A DNA stretch of 19,291 nucleotides from DAOTZU01 sp034433995. GTDB taxonomy: Bacteria > Chloroflexota > Anaerolineae > UBA1429. The stretch spans positions 1 to 19,291 of the forward strand of contig DAOTZU010000011.1 in the NCBI GenBank assembly GCA_034433995.1, in the 5' to 3' direction. A program made the translations under genes and the position numbers. The notes beneath the pieces are model-generated. The model was not told where the DNA came from. It was given only the letters and a program-made list of their open reading frames with translations, and ran no database searches. Below, piece after piece: positions 1-6,262 of the stretch (within the stretch, counting starts at the first letter, position 1; the number at the start of each line of letters is the position of its first letter).

Positions 1-439
1 TGGGGGCTTGGTCGGGGTTTTGGGCCAGAGTCTCAAGGGCTGCGGATAGAGACGCAGCATTCTCTCCAGCATGGGGAGCTTCACCCTTGCCCTCCTCGCT
101 GGGCGCGGGGCCCAGCGTGAGAAAATAGATCAAGACCATCCCCAAACCCACGAACAGAGGCAGCAGGCCGCCCAAGAGCCATGCCCCCATGCCCAGCGTC
201 CCCAACCCCAAAAGCAGGGCCAGGCCGCTCATCGCCGTGATGACGCCCCCCCAGAGCACGCCTCGATTGCCATGCCGCCTCGTGGCCGTTTCGCGGTTCA
301 GGTCCTCTATAGAGAACCCCAACTGCGCCAAAGCGACACGTTCCTTGTAGGTGATGTAGCGATTGAGGGTGACAAACCCCAGCACCACCACCACCAAGAT
401 GCACGGGATCAACAACATGGCAAAAAGGCTGAGAAACAT
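1..439 (-). CDS. Small integral membrane protein, DUF6249-like (C-terminus cut by window edge)
   Basis: The first 146 residues are visible; the frame is open to the window edge, so the protein continues. The N-terminus is a membrane segment (about residues 4-23). A short basic segment containing YKERVALAQLGF (residues 31-42) follows, then two adjacent hydrophobic stretches (about 61-84 and 86-108) and a Glu/Ala-rich polar tail. The arrangement of one TM, a YKER..L..G segment and a TM hairpin resembles the uncharacterised DUF6249-type membrane proteins; this is from memory of the family. The ATG at 439 is preceded by AGGAGG about 7 nt upstream, which fixes the start. It lies 98 bp downstream of the alpha-mannosidase on the same strand and may be read through from it; only a weak promoter is visible in the gap (TTGTTC, then AATTAT, about 16 nt apart). 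The function is unknown. Confidence 0.7.
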   Translation of the reverse strand, partial: MFLSLFAMLLIPCILVVVVLGFVTLNRYITYKERVALAQLGFSIEDLNRETATRRHGNRGVLWGGVITAMSGLALLLGLGTLGMGAWLLGGLLPLFVGLGMVLIYFLTLGPAPSEEGKGEAPHAGENAASLSAALETLAQNPDQAP

Positions 440-537
440 GCCCCCCTCCTGCCCGCCCAACGGTTCAGGCGCCCTCTTGATAATTTTGACACACAAGCCC
501 TGAACAAGGTTACGGAAGATGGCTCGCCGTGCCCGCC

Positions 538-3006
538 TTATGGGGTCTCCTCCAAGAGATCAAGGCGCGTGGGCGCGCCCCCCTCCAAGGGCAAGGCCCA
601 CGTCCAGATCTCGTGGGGGCCCACCTCGCTGGCCCAATGCTGCTCCCAAAAGTCCGAGGTCACCACCACCTGGGCCGGCCGGCCATCCGTCTCGTAACCC
701 CGCACGATCAAGCGGCCATCGTCCTCGGCCAGCTTGACCACGGTCAGGACGACGTTATCCGGGCTCACCCGCAGCAGCGAGCCCTCGCGCCAAGGCCCGG
801 CGTGGGCCACCACCGGGCGGACGAGGAGCGGCTCGTGCAACGCGGCGCTGCGCCGATCCGGCTGCACCCCTTGCCAGGGGCCTCGGTGGGGCCAGAGCTG
901 GTAACGCAGGGTCTGGGTCCCTTGGTCCAGGTAATGATAGGTGACGCCGGGGAACATTTGGCGCGGTCGGTGGAAGGCGTAGATGGGGCTGCGCAAGATG
1001 CTCAGGCGCAGTTCATTCCCCAGGGCATCGTAGCCGTACTTGCTATCGTTGATGAGGCACACGCCCCCCGGCCCTTGGGGGGTCATGCCACTCAAATCCA
1101 CCCAGGATTGGCAGGGCTCCTCCTGGCCGTGGGCCGGCCGGGTCACCCAGCCATAAGGGGCGGAGGCTGTCACCACGGGTTCGGCCAACGCCAAAGGGAA
1201 GGCGATCTTGAGCATCTTGTGCTGCTCATGCCAATCCACCGTGAAGGTCACCTCCACGGCCCGCGCGCCGGCCACAAGACTGATCTCTTGGACGATGGTG
1301 GAGCGCCCCCAACGGCTGCGCACACGCAACCCCTGGCGCACCGGCCCGCCAAAGAACTCGGCCGGCCCCTCGGCGGCGAAACGGCCCACCTCATCGCGGA
1401 AGGCGTCCACATCGTGGCTCCACGTGTCGCTGGGATCCTCGATGACCAAAGGCACATTGGCCGGCCCGGCGAGCCACTCGCAATGGTGCTCCAGGTCCCA
1501 CAGACTGACCAGCCATCCCGTCTGCGGATCGAGGCGCAAACGGAGCAGGCCGTTCTCCAATTCCGTGGCGTAGCGCGGCGCGGGCGGCTGCGTCGGCGGC
1601 TCTGTCTCGGGGATCTCGGCATAAATCAATCGCGCCCCCAAAGCCGGCACCGAGACCAGCGCCTCGGCCTGGACGACATACGTATTGTAATCCATCTCCA
1701 CCTCCTGCACTTGGCAGGGGATGGTCTGGCCCTGGCCATCGCGCAGGATGGGCTGGCCGGGATAGCGCTCCCCCTTGAAATCGTAACGCCAATCGCCCAA
1801 GGGCAGATGCAGGCGCACGCTCTCGGTGCGCTCCCAGGGCAACGGATTCCACACCAAGATGGGCCGCGGCCCCTCGGCCACATGGATCCGCGCGCTCAAG
1901 GCGCGGAGGGCCGCCTCCTGCAGCTCGCCCGCCGTTTGGCGCACCTGCTCATAGGCGCGCCAGACGCCCTCATAGGCCGAGCGGATGGAGGTGCCGGCGA
2001 GGATATCGTGGAACTGGTTAAAGAGCACCTTTTGCCAGGCCTCCCGCAGGGGCTGGCGGGGATCGGGCGTCTGGCAAAGGAGATGGGCCAGGCTCGCCCA
2101 GCGCTCAGCACCCATGAGGGCATACTCGGCCTGGCGGTTCTCCCGCTTGACCCGCGAGAGGGCGGTGTAGCACCCACGGGAGTGGTGCTGCAATTCATCG
2201 CGCACCACCGGCCACTCCAGGGAGGCCTTGCGCGCCTCGGCGAAAAAGCGCTCCGGCGAGGAAAAGAGGGGCATCACGTCGGCGCTCTGGCGTTGGAACT
2301 CCACAATGGCCTCCACGTTGCGCCGGGTGGGGCCGCCGCCGTGGTTGCCCACGCCGTAGAAACACATCACCACGGGAAACTCGGGCAGGGCCGCGGCGGC
2401 CGCGGCGGTGATGCGTTGGATGACATCTTGATCGGTGCCCGTGCCATAGTGCAGAGGCGGCCGGCAGGCCAAGACCCGGGCGCCGCCGGGGGCCTCCCAC
2501 CAGAAGGGGCCGCGGGGCAGCTCCTTTTCATGGGGGCCGGGACGGAAAAAGATATAAGCATCCAGGCCGCCCAGCTTGAGGAGCTGCGGCAAGGTGCCGG
2601 CATGGCCAAAAGAATCCACATTATAGCCGACGGTGGCCCGCCGCCCGAAATGCTCCTGCAGAAAACGTTGCCCATAAAGGGCATGGCGGGCGAAGGATTC
2701 GCCGTGGGGCAGGTTGCAATCCGGCTGCAACCACCAGCCGTTGACCAGGGCCCAGCGTCCCTGGGCCACGGCCTCTTGGATGGCCCGAAAGAGCGCCGGA
2801 TCGTCCTCGGCCACCCATTGGTAGGTGACGGCGCCGCCGCTGGTAAAGACATAGCCATCGAACTCGCGGATCAACATGATGGCTGTGCGGTAGGTGGATA
2901 GCACCTCCGCCCGCCCCTCACTGACGGGCCACAGCCACACCGGGTCAATATGGGCGTTGCCGATCATGTGCACGGTGATCTGTTCGGCGGGGGATGTCGC
3001 GTTCAT
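538..3006 (-). CDS. Alpha-mannosidase, glycoside hydrolase family 38
   Basis: Predicted 822-aa retaining GH38 alpha-mannosidase that removes terminal alpha-mannose from glycans or oligosaccharides. The N-terminal catalytic domain (about 10-270) carries the zinc motif NAHIDPVWLWP (H19, D21) and the nucleophile motif YNVDSFGH (D131). The DELQHHSRGCYTA segment (270-282) and NQFHDIL (third zinc ligand H333) lie in the middle domain, followed by a long beta-sandwich C-terminal half. All expected catalytic residues are present and the length is normal. There is no signal peptide, so a cytoplasmic enzyme acting on imported oligosaccharides is likely. The ATG at 3006 was chosen because AAGGAGAGG lies 5-7 nt upstream and the HIDPVW motif follows directly; the TTG at 3069 would add an unconserved tail and lie upstream of the promoter -10 box. 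The exact substrate linkage cannot be read from sequence. Confidence 0.95.
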   Translation of the reverse strand: MNATSPAEQITVHMIGNAHIDPVWLWPVSEGRAEVLSTYRTAIMLIREFDGYVFTSGGAVTYQWVAEDDPALFRAIQEAVAQGRWALVNGWWLQPDCNLPHGESFARHALYGQRFLQEHFGRRATVGYNVDSFGHAGTLPQLLKLGGLDAYIFFRPGPHEKELPRGPFWWEAPGGARVLACRPPLHYGTGTDQDVIQRITAAAAAALPEFPVVMCFYGVGNHGGGPTRRNVEAIVEFQRQSADVMPLFSSPERFFAEARKASLEWPVVRDELQHHSRGCYTALSRVKRENRQAEYALMGAERWASLAHLLCQTPDPRQPLREAWQKVLFNQFHDILAGTSIRSAYEGVWRAYEQVRQTAGELQEAALRALSARIHVAEGPRPILVWNPLPWERTESVRLHLPLGDWRYDFKGERYPGQPILRDGQGQTIPCQVQEVEMDYNTYVVQAEALVSVPALGARLIYAEIPETEPPTQPPAPRYATELENGLLRLRLDPQTGWLVSLWDLEHHCEWLAGPANVPLVIEDPSDTWSHDVDAFRDEVGRFAAEGPAEFFGGPVRQGLRVRSRWGRSTIVQEISLVAGARAVEVTFTVDWHEQHKMLKIAFPLALAEPVVTASAPYGWVTRPAHGQEEPCQSWVDLSGMTPQGPGGVCLINDSKYGYDALGNELRLSILRSPIYAFHRPRQMFPGVTYHYLDQGTQTLRYQLWPHRGPWQGVQPDRRSAALHEPLLVRPVVAHAGPWREGSLLRVSPDNVVLTVVKLAEDDGRLIVRGYETDGRPAQVVVTSDFWEQHWASEVGPHEIWTWALPLEGGAPTRLDLLEETP

Positions 3007-3036
3007 AGGGCCTCTCCTTGCTCGATTTCGGAAAAA

Positions 3037-3065
3037 ATTATAACACATTGCGCCGCGCTTGACGA
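3037..3065 (-). promoter_or_regulatory. Promoter of the alpha-mannosidase gene
   Basis: Read on the minus strand: TCGTCA (3065-3060), a 17-bp spacer and a perfect TATAAT (3042-3037). The predicted start near 3030 leaves a leader of about 24 nt with a good Shine-Dalgarno sequence. The -35 box overlaps the -35 box of the divergent promoter almost completely. Confidence 0.65.
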
Positions 3066-3086
3066 CCAACCGTGGCGCAGTACAAT
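3059..3086 (+). promoter_or_regulatory. Promoter of the RraA-like gene
   Basis: TTGACG (3059-3064), a 16-bp spacer and TACAAT (3081-3086), each 5/6 to the sigma-70 consensus. The predicted start is near 3093, about 53 nt before the ATG at 3146. An inverted repeat, TGCGCC (3049-3054) and GGCGCA (3074-3079), brackets both -35 boxes and could be an operator. Confidence 0.65.
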
Positions 3087-3145
3087 CCCCCTACGCAACT
3101 CGCAAGATCTCGAAGCGAGGCACACTATCCTGGGGGGACAAATTC

Positions 3146-3853
3146 ATGGCAGAGAGCGAGAAGGATTATTCTGTGTTGGAGCTTCAGGCGCGCTGGGACA
3201 AGATCCGCGTGGCCAACATCTATGACACGCTGGACAAAATGGGCTACGGCAACCAGGTGTTGGACCTGGGCATCCGGCCCCTCTTTCCCCACCAGCATCT
3301 GGCGGGCAAGGCCGTCACGGTGCGCGGGGGCCGCGATCCGCGGGTGAACGAAGAGATCACCGAGGACAAGAGCACCGCCTCCTTTGTCAGCGTGTTCGAC
3401 CTGCTCTTCCCCGGCGCGGTGATCGTCATTGATGGCGGCGGCGAACCCGTGACGGGCAAATTCGGCGAGATGACCAGTTGGAGCGCCAAACAGCGCGGGG
3501 CCAAGGGGATCGTCATCGATGGCTTTATCCGCGATCATTGGGGGCTGGAGGTGATCCCCGATTACACCGTCTGTGCCCGGGGCACCTCACCCATCGAATC
3601 GTACAAGCGTTGGCGCATCCACGAGACCAACACCGTCATCGCCATGCCCGGCACGCTGACCAGCCAGGTGCGCGTGGCGCCGGGCGATTGGATCGTGGCC
3701 GAGGCCGATGGCGTCATCGTCATCCCCCAAGAGATCGCCATGGAGGCCTTGATCAAAGCGGAAGAGATCGAGCGCCGCGAGGAGGGAATGCGCCAGGATC
3801 TGGCCAAAGGTATGCCCTTCAAAGAGGCCTATGAGAAATGGGGCCGCGCCTAA
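3146..3853 (+). CDS. RraA / 4-hydroxy-4-methyl-2-oxoglutarate aldolase family protein
   Basis: A 235-aa protein of the RraA-like fold, often misnamed demethylmenaquinone methyltransferase. Family members are divalent-metal aldolases or decarboxylases acting on 2-oxo acids, or regulators of RNase E. Visible family features are the glycine-rich turn IDGGGEP (95-101), the loop KFGEMTS (105-111) and DGFIRD (125-130), where R129-D130 match the conserved substrate and metal Arg-Asp pair 22 residues after G107. The acidic residue expected three positions after the Asp is not obvious (RDHWG). The C-terminal helix is rich in charged residues. ATG 3146 was chosen because GGGGGGA lies about 7 nt upstream and the upstream in-frame start begins inside the promoter. 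Lying divergent from a mannosidase and near a fucosidase, it may act in sugar-acid catabolism; that is inference. Substrate unknown. Confidence 0.85.
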   Translation: MAESEKDYSVLELQARWDKIRVANIYDTLDKMGYGNQVLDLGIRPLFPHQHLAGKAVTVRGGRDPRVNEEITEDKSTASFVSVFDLLFPGAVIVIDGGGEPVTGKFGEMTSWSAKQRGAKGIVIDGFIRDHWGLEVIPDYTVCARGTSPIESYKRWRIHETNTVIAMPGTLTSQVRVAPGDWIVAEADGVIVIPQEIAMEALIKAEEIERREEGMRQDLAKGMPFKEAYEKWGRA

Positions 3854-3862
3854 GAACGCGCT

Positions 3863-3896
3863 AGCCGGGGCAGCGCCAGCCGGTGCTGCCCCGGCT
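3863..3896. terminator. Hairpin between convergent genes, probable bidirectional terminator
   Basis: Perfect 12-bp inverted repeat AGCCGGGGCAGC (3863-3874) and GCTGCCCCGGCT (3885-3896) with a 10-nt loop. It lies 10 bp after the RraA-like stop and 17 bp beyond the stop of the convergent small membrane gene. No T-tract follows on either strand, so it may be a weak or factor-assisted terminator or an mRNA 3'-end stabiliser. Confidence 0.6.
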
Positions 3897-3913
3897 TGTG
3901 GCCTCGTCAGGGG

Positions 3914-4177
3914 TTAGGGGCGCCGCAAGGATCTCACGGTCTCGACAAGGGCGCGCCAGCGGTCGATGGCCGGCGCAAGCTCCGCCTTCCAGGTCTGCCA
4001 ATGGGTGGGCACCTCCTCCGGCGCCACCAGTTTGAGGGTCAATTCACCGGGCGCCGGACGGCTGACCGGGAAGGGCACCCGGCCCGTGGCGCGGTAGACC
4101 CAATAGACCACGCCAGCCAGGAGGGCCAGCGCTCCCACCAACCCACTGAAAACCCCTTGGCGAAACGTGCTACGCAT
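3914..4177 (-). CDS. Small single-pass membrane protein, last gene of the fucosidase operon
   Basis: An 87-aa protein with a short basic N-terminus (MRSTFRQG), one strong transmembrane segment (about 9-28), a Pro-rich spacer and a soluble C-terminal part containing a tryptophan/helix region (about 56-87). I do not recognise the family. The ATG at 4177 lies inside the upstream gene, with an 8-bp overlap (4170-4177), and AGGAGG sits about 7 nt before it, so translation is probably coupled. The tight packing argues that it is real and expressed with its neighbours. A role in anchoring or organising a membrane complex is possible but unsupported. Confidence 0.65.
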   Translation of the reverse strand: MRSTFRQGVFSGLVGALALLAGVVYWVYRATGRVPFPVSRPAPGELTLKLVAPEEVPTHWQTWKAELAPAIDRWRALVETVRSLRRP

Positions 4178-4391
4178 CCCTGCCCTCCTGCGCGCGGCTC
4201 AGCCAGTCGCGCCACGTGTCCAAGAGGCGCTCCGGCGCCATCCGTCGCGGCCCCTTTTTGCTGGGCACAAAGATCTGGCCGGTCAAGAGGTACAACAGGA
4301 TCAGGGCCAAGGGATACGCCACCAGCCCAGCCCCCAGCCAGATCCCCCAAAAGAACCCGCCCCTTCGTCCTCTAGGTAGTATTGCGCCCAT
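4170..4391 (-). CDS. Small single-pass membrane protein in the fucosidase operon
   Basis: A 73-aa protein with a basic N-terminus (MGAILPRGRRGG), a long hydrophobic stretch (about 13-40) and a basic C-terminal tail (KKGPRRMAPERLLDTWRDWLSRAQEG) that looks helical and amphipathic. No family recognised. It overlaps the end of the fucosidase gene by 20 bp and the start of the next small gene by 8 bp, so all three are almost surely cotranscribed. Its own Shine-Dalgarno sequence is poor, which fits translational coupling from the fucosidase stop. By the positive-inside rule, both charged ends make the topology ambiguous. Confidence 0.6.
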   Translation of the reverse strand: MGAILPRGRRGGFFWGIWLGAGLVAYPLALILLYLLTGQIFVPSKKGPRRMAPERLLDTWRDWLSRAQEGRDA

Positions 4392-5667
4392 GCTCGTTCT
4401 GCAACTCCTCTATGGGTCTATCGAATTCGAGCTTGACCACCAAGACGCTGCCGGCGAATGCGTTGACGGGCAGATTGCGCAGGCGCAGGTAAGGCTTGCC
4501 CTCGTGGTGGCCGCTGGGGATGAGCTCCACCCGGGCCTCCACCTCGGCGCCGTTGTTGAGCAAGGTGGCCCGGCGGGGCAAGCGCGCCAATGGCTTGAGC
4601 ACCACGCTGGTGGCCACAGGTTCCTTGTTCAGGTGCACATAGAGCACGTTCCCCTTGCCGGTGAGGAGCACGTTGCGGTTCTCCACCAGCTCCGAGCAAG
4701 GCGTGGTGTGGTCAAAGGCCTCGCCCACGCGGCGGTACCAATCGCCGATCACCCCCAGGATCTGCACCGCTTCGGGTGGGAAGGTGCCATCGGCCATGGG
4801 GCCGGCATTGAGCAAGTAGTTGCCCCCTTTGGCCAAGACCTTGTCAATACTGCGGACAAGATGGCTGTAGGAGTAGTAATCCTCGTCGGCCCGGTAGCCC
4901 CAACTTTCGGTGCCGATGGATTGACAGGCCTCCGTGGGGCGTTCAAAGGCCAGGGCGATGTTCACCGAGTCATCCCAATCGCGCTCCGGTGTGCTGAAAT
5001 CCCCTGGGTCAAACCCGCGTCCGTTGATCACCGCGTTGGGCTGGAGGGAGCGGATCATGGCGTTGAAGGAAGGATCTTGTTCATGGAGCAGGATCGGCTC
5101 GTCCACGGCGAGGACGTTGGCATCCCACCAAAAACCGTGGATCTCGCCATAGTTGGTGCACAGCTCCCGCACCTGGGCGCGGACAAAAGCCAGATATTTT
5201 GCGAGGTCCGGCGCGTCGTCCGGCTCCGGCGCCCGCCTTTCGTAGCGCCGGCCGGCGGTGGGATAGTTGGGGTGATGCATATCGGCGATGGAGTAATAGA
5301 GGCAGAGAGGAACCCCCCGCCGATGGCAGGCATCGGCCAACATGCCCAACACGTCGCGGCCATAAGGCGTATGCATGACATTATAGGGGGTCTGGGCCGT
5401 GTTCCACAGACAAAAGCCATCAATGTGCTTGGTGGTGAAGCAGATGTACCGCATCCCCGTGGCCTCGGCCAGGTCCAGCCAGGCATCGGGATCGTAGCGC
5501 ACGGGGTTGAAGCGGTGGATGAGCTGCTCATATTCCCGGCGCGGGATATTCAGCCGATACTGGTGCTGTTCATGCCAGGCCGGGATGGCATACAATCCCC
5601 AATGGACAAAAAGCCCAAAACGCCGCTCAAAGAACCAATCGCGGCCATCGCCGAAATGTGTGGGCAT
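4372..5667 (-). CDS. Alpha-L-fucosidase, glycoside hydrolase family 29
   Basis: Predicted 431-aa GH29 enzyme that hydrolyses alpha-L-fucosides with retention. Family signatures are FGLFVHWGLYA (17-27), TTKHIDGFCLW (78-88, the KHHDGF-type motif), RDVLGMLADACHRRGVPLCLYYS (104-126) and HGFWWD (177-182), where D182 is the expected nucleophile. A GGNYLLNAGPMADG-type segment in the second half is typical of GH29, and the C-terminal part forms a short beta domain. There is no signal peptide, so it should act in the cytoplasm on imported fucosylated sugars, like the nearby mannosidase. The ATG at 5667 has GGGAGG about 10 nt upstream. It begins 14 bp after the stop of the upstream LiaF-like membrane gene and overlaps the next small gene, so it is the second gene of a four-gene operon. 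The acid/base residue is not assigned because it varies between GH29 subfamilies. Confidence 0.93.
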   Translation of the reverse strand: MPTHFGDGRDWFFERRFGLFVHWGLYAIPAWHEQHQYRLNIPRREYEQLIHRFNPVRYDPDAWLDLAEATGMRYICFTTKHIDGFCLWNTAQTPYNVMHTPYGRDVLGMLADACHRRGVPLCLYYSIADMHHPNYPTAGRRYERRAPEPDDAPDLAKYLAFVRAQVRELCTNYGEIHGFWWDANVLAVDEPILLHEQDPSFNAMIRSLQPNAVINGRGFDPGDFSTPERDWDDSVNIALAFERPTEACQSIGTESWGYRADEDYYSYSHLVRSIDKVLAKGGNYLLNAGPMADGTFPPEAVQILGVIGDWYRRVGEAFDHTTPCSELVENRNVLLTGKGNVLYVHLNKEPVATSVVLKPLARLPRRATLLNNGAEVEARVELIPSGHHEGKPYLRLRNLPVNAFAGSVLVVKLEFDRPIEELQNEHGRNTT

Positions 5668-5681
5668 CCGGAGCGCCTCCC

Positions 5682-6104
5682 TCAGTTTTGGGTAGTGGGC
5701 CGATCATCCTCGGCCGCGCTGGCGTCTTCCGGGTTCAACGGCTTGGTATCGAATGTGCCCGCCGGCGGGGTCTCCAAAGGGTTGCTCGCGCCTTCGGCAG
5801 GCTGGGCGAAGGGGCTGCCCTCGCTTTGCCGGGTCAGGGCCCCCAGCAACATGCTGAGCCCGATGAGGATCAAAATCCCCGGCCAGATGAAGCCCGTGGC
5901 AAAGAGCACCGCCAAACCCGCCAACCAGAAGAAACCCTGCCAGCCCAGCCATCCCTTCTTGTTGGCCAGCGAGGCGGGTAGCCCGGCCAGGCCCACCACT
6001 ACCAAAATCCAGGGCCAGAACCCCACACCCGGCACCAGGAAGAGCACCCCCAGCCCGATGAGGATGATGCCCGCGCTCAATGTCTCATAGTATTTCTTGT
6101 CCAT
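5682..6104 (-). CDS. Multi-pass membrane protein, DUF5668/LiaF-TM-like, first gene of the fucosidase operon
   Basis: A 140-aa protein with four closely spaced hydrophobic segments (about 9-26, 30-46, 57-71 and 72-90) and a polar Pro/Glu/Ala-rich cytoplasmic-looking tail (92-140). The glycine-rich pairs of TM segments, with patterns such as GLGVLFLVPG and FIWPGILILIGL, resemble the DUF5668 or LiaI-LiaF transmembrane region, a family linked to envelope-stress sensing in Gram-positives; this is a resemblance only. The ATG at 6104 has GGGAGG about 6 nt upstream. A good promoter lies about 130 bp upstream and the fucosidase follows after 14 bp. Why a LiaF-like protein leads a fucosidase operon is unclear. 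Confidence 0.75.
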   Translation of the reverse strand: MDKKYYETLSAGIILIGLGVLFLVPGVGFWPWILVVVGLAGLPASLANKKGWLGWQGFFWLAGLAVLFATGFIWPGILILIGLSMLLGALTRQSEGSPFAQPAEGASNPLETPPAGTFDTKPLNPEDASAAEDDRPTTQN

Positions 6105-6124
6105 CGTTGCCTCCCTGGATTCCC

Positions 6125-6152
6125 GGCCCTCGGCGGCCAGCCGCCGAAGGCC
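6125..6152 (-). other. Stem-loop in the leader of the fucosidase operon
   Basis: A 12-bp stem with one mismatch: 6125-6136 pairs with 6141-6152, inner arms CGGCGG and CCGCCG, 4-nt loop. It lies between the predicted transcription start (about 6227) and the ATG at 6104, ending about 20 nt before the start codon. No T-tract follows, so it is more likely a leader structure or weak attenuator than a terminator of the upstream peptidase gene. Confidence 0.45.
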
Positions 6153-6233
6153 CGGTAAAGATGTAGCATCTGGGTATCTGTTCAGCTTCTACGCATCCCG
6201 CCGGCCGCGGTTGCGCGCAGTCGCTTTTGGGAC

Positions 6234-6262
6234 ATCATAACATGGGGCGTGGCCACGGTCAA
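6234..6262 (-). promoter_or_regulatory. Promoter of the LiaF-like/fucosidase operon
   Basis: Read on the minus strand: TTGACC (6262-6257), a 17-bp spacer and TATGAT (6239-6234), both 5/6 to consensus. The -35 box contains the stop codon of the upstream M28 peptidase gene (TGA at 6261-6259). The predicted leader is about 120 nt. Confidence 0.65.

Noticed and set aside
529..2901. Long plus-strand open frame (about 790 codons) opposite the alpha-mannosidase
   Set aside because: Antisense to a gene with intact GH38 motifs; its translation is rich in His, Gly, Arg and Pro without any domain, as expected from GC-biased third codon positions.
3059..3145. Longer start for the RraA-like protein at 3059 (29 extra residues)
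   Set aside because: It would start within the -35 box of the gene's own promoter, and the extra residues look unconserved; the ATG at 3146 has a ribosome-binding site.
4216..6090. Plus-strand open frame of about 624 codons opposite the fucosidase operon
   Set aside because: It runs antisense across the fucosidase and the LiaF-like gene and shows no recognisable domain or convincing start signal.
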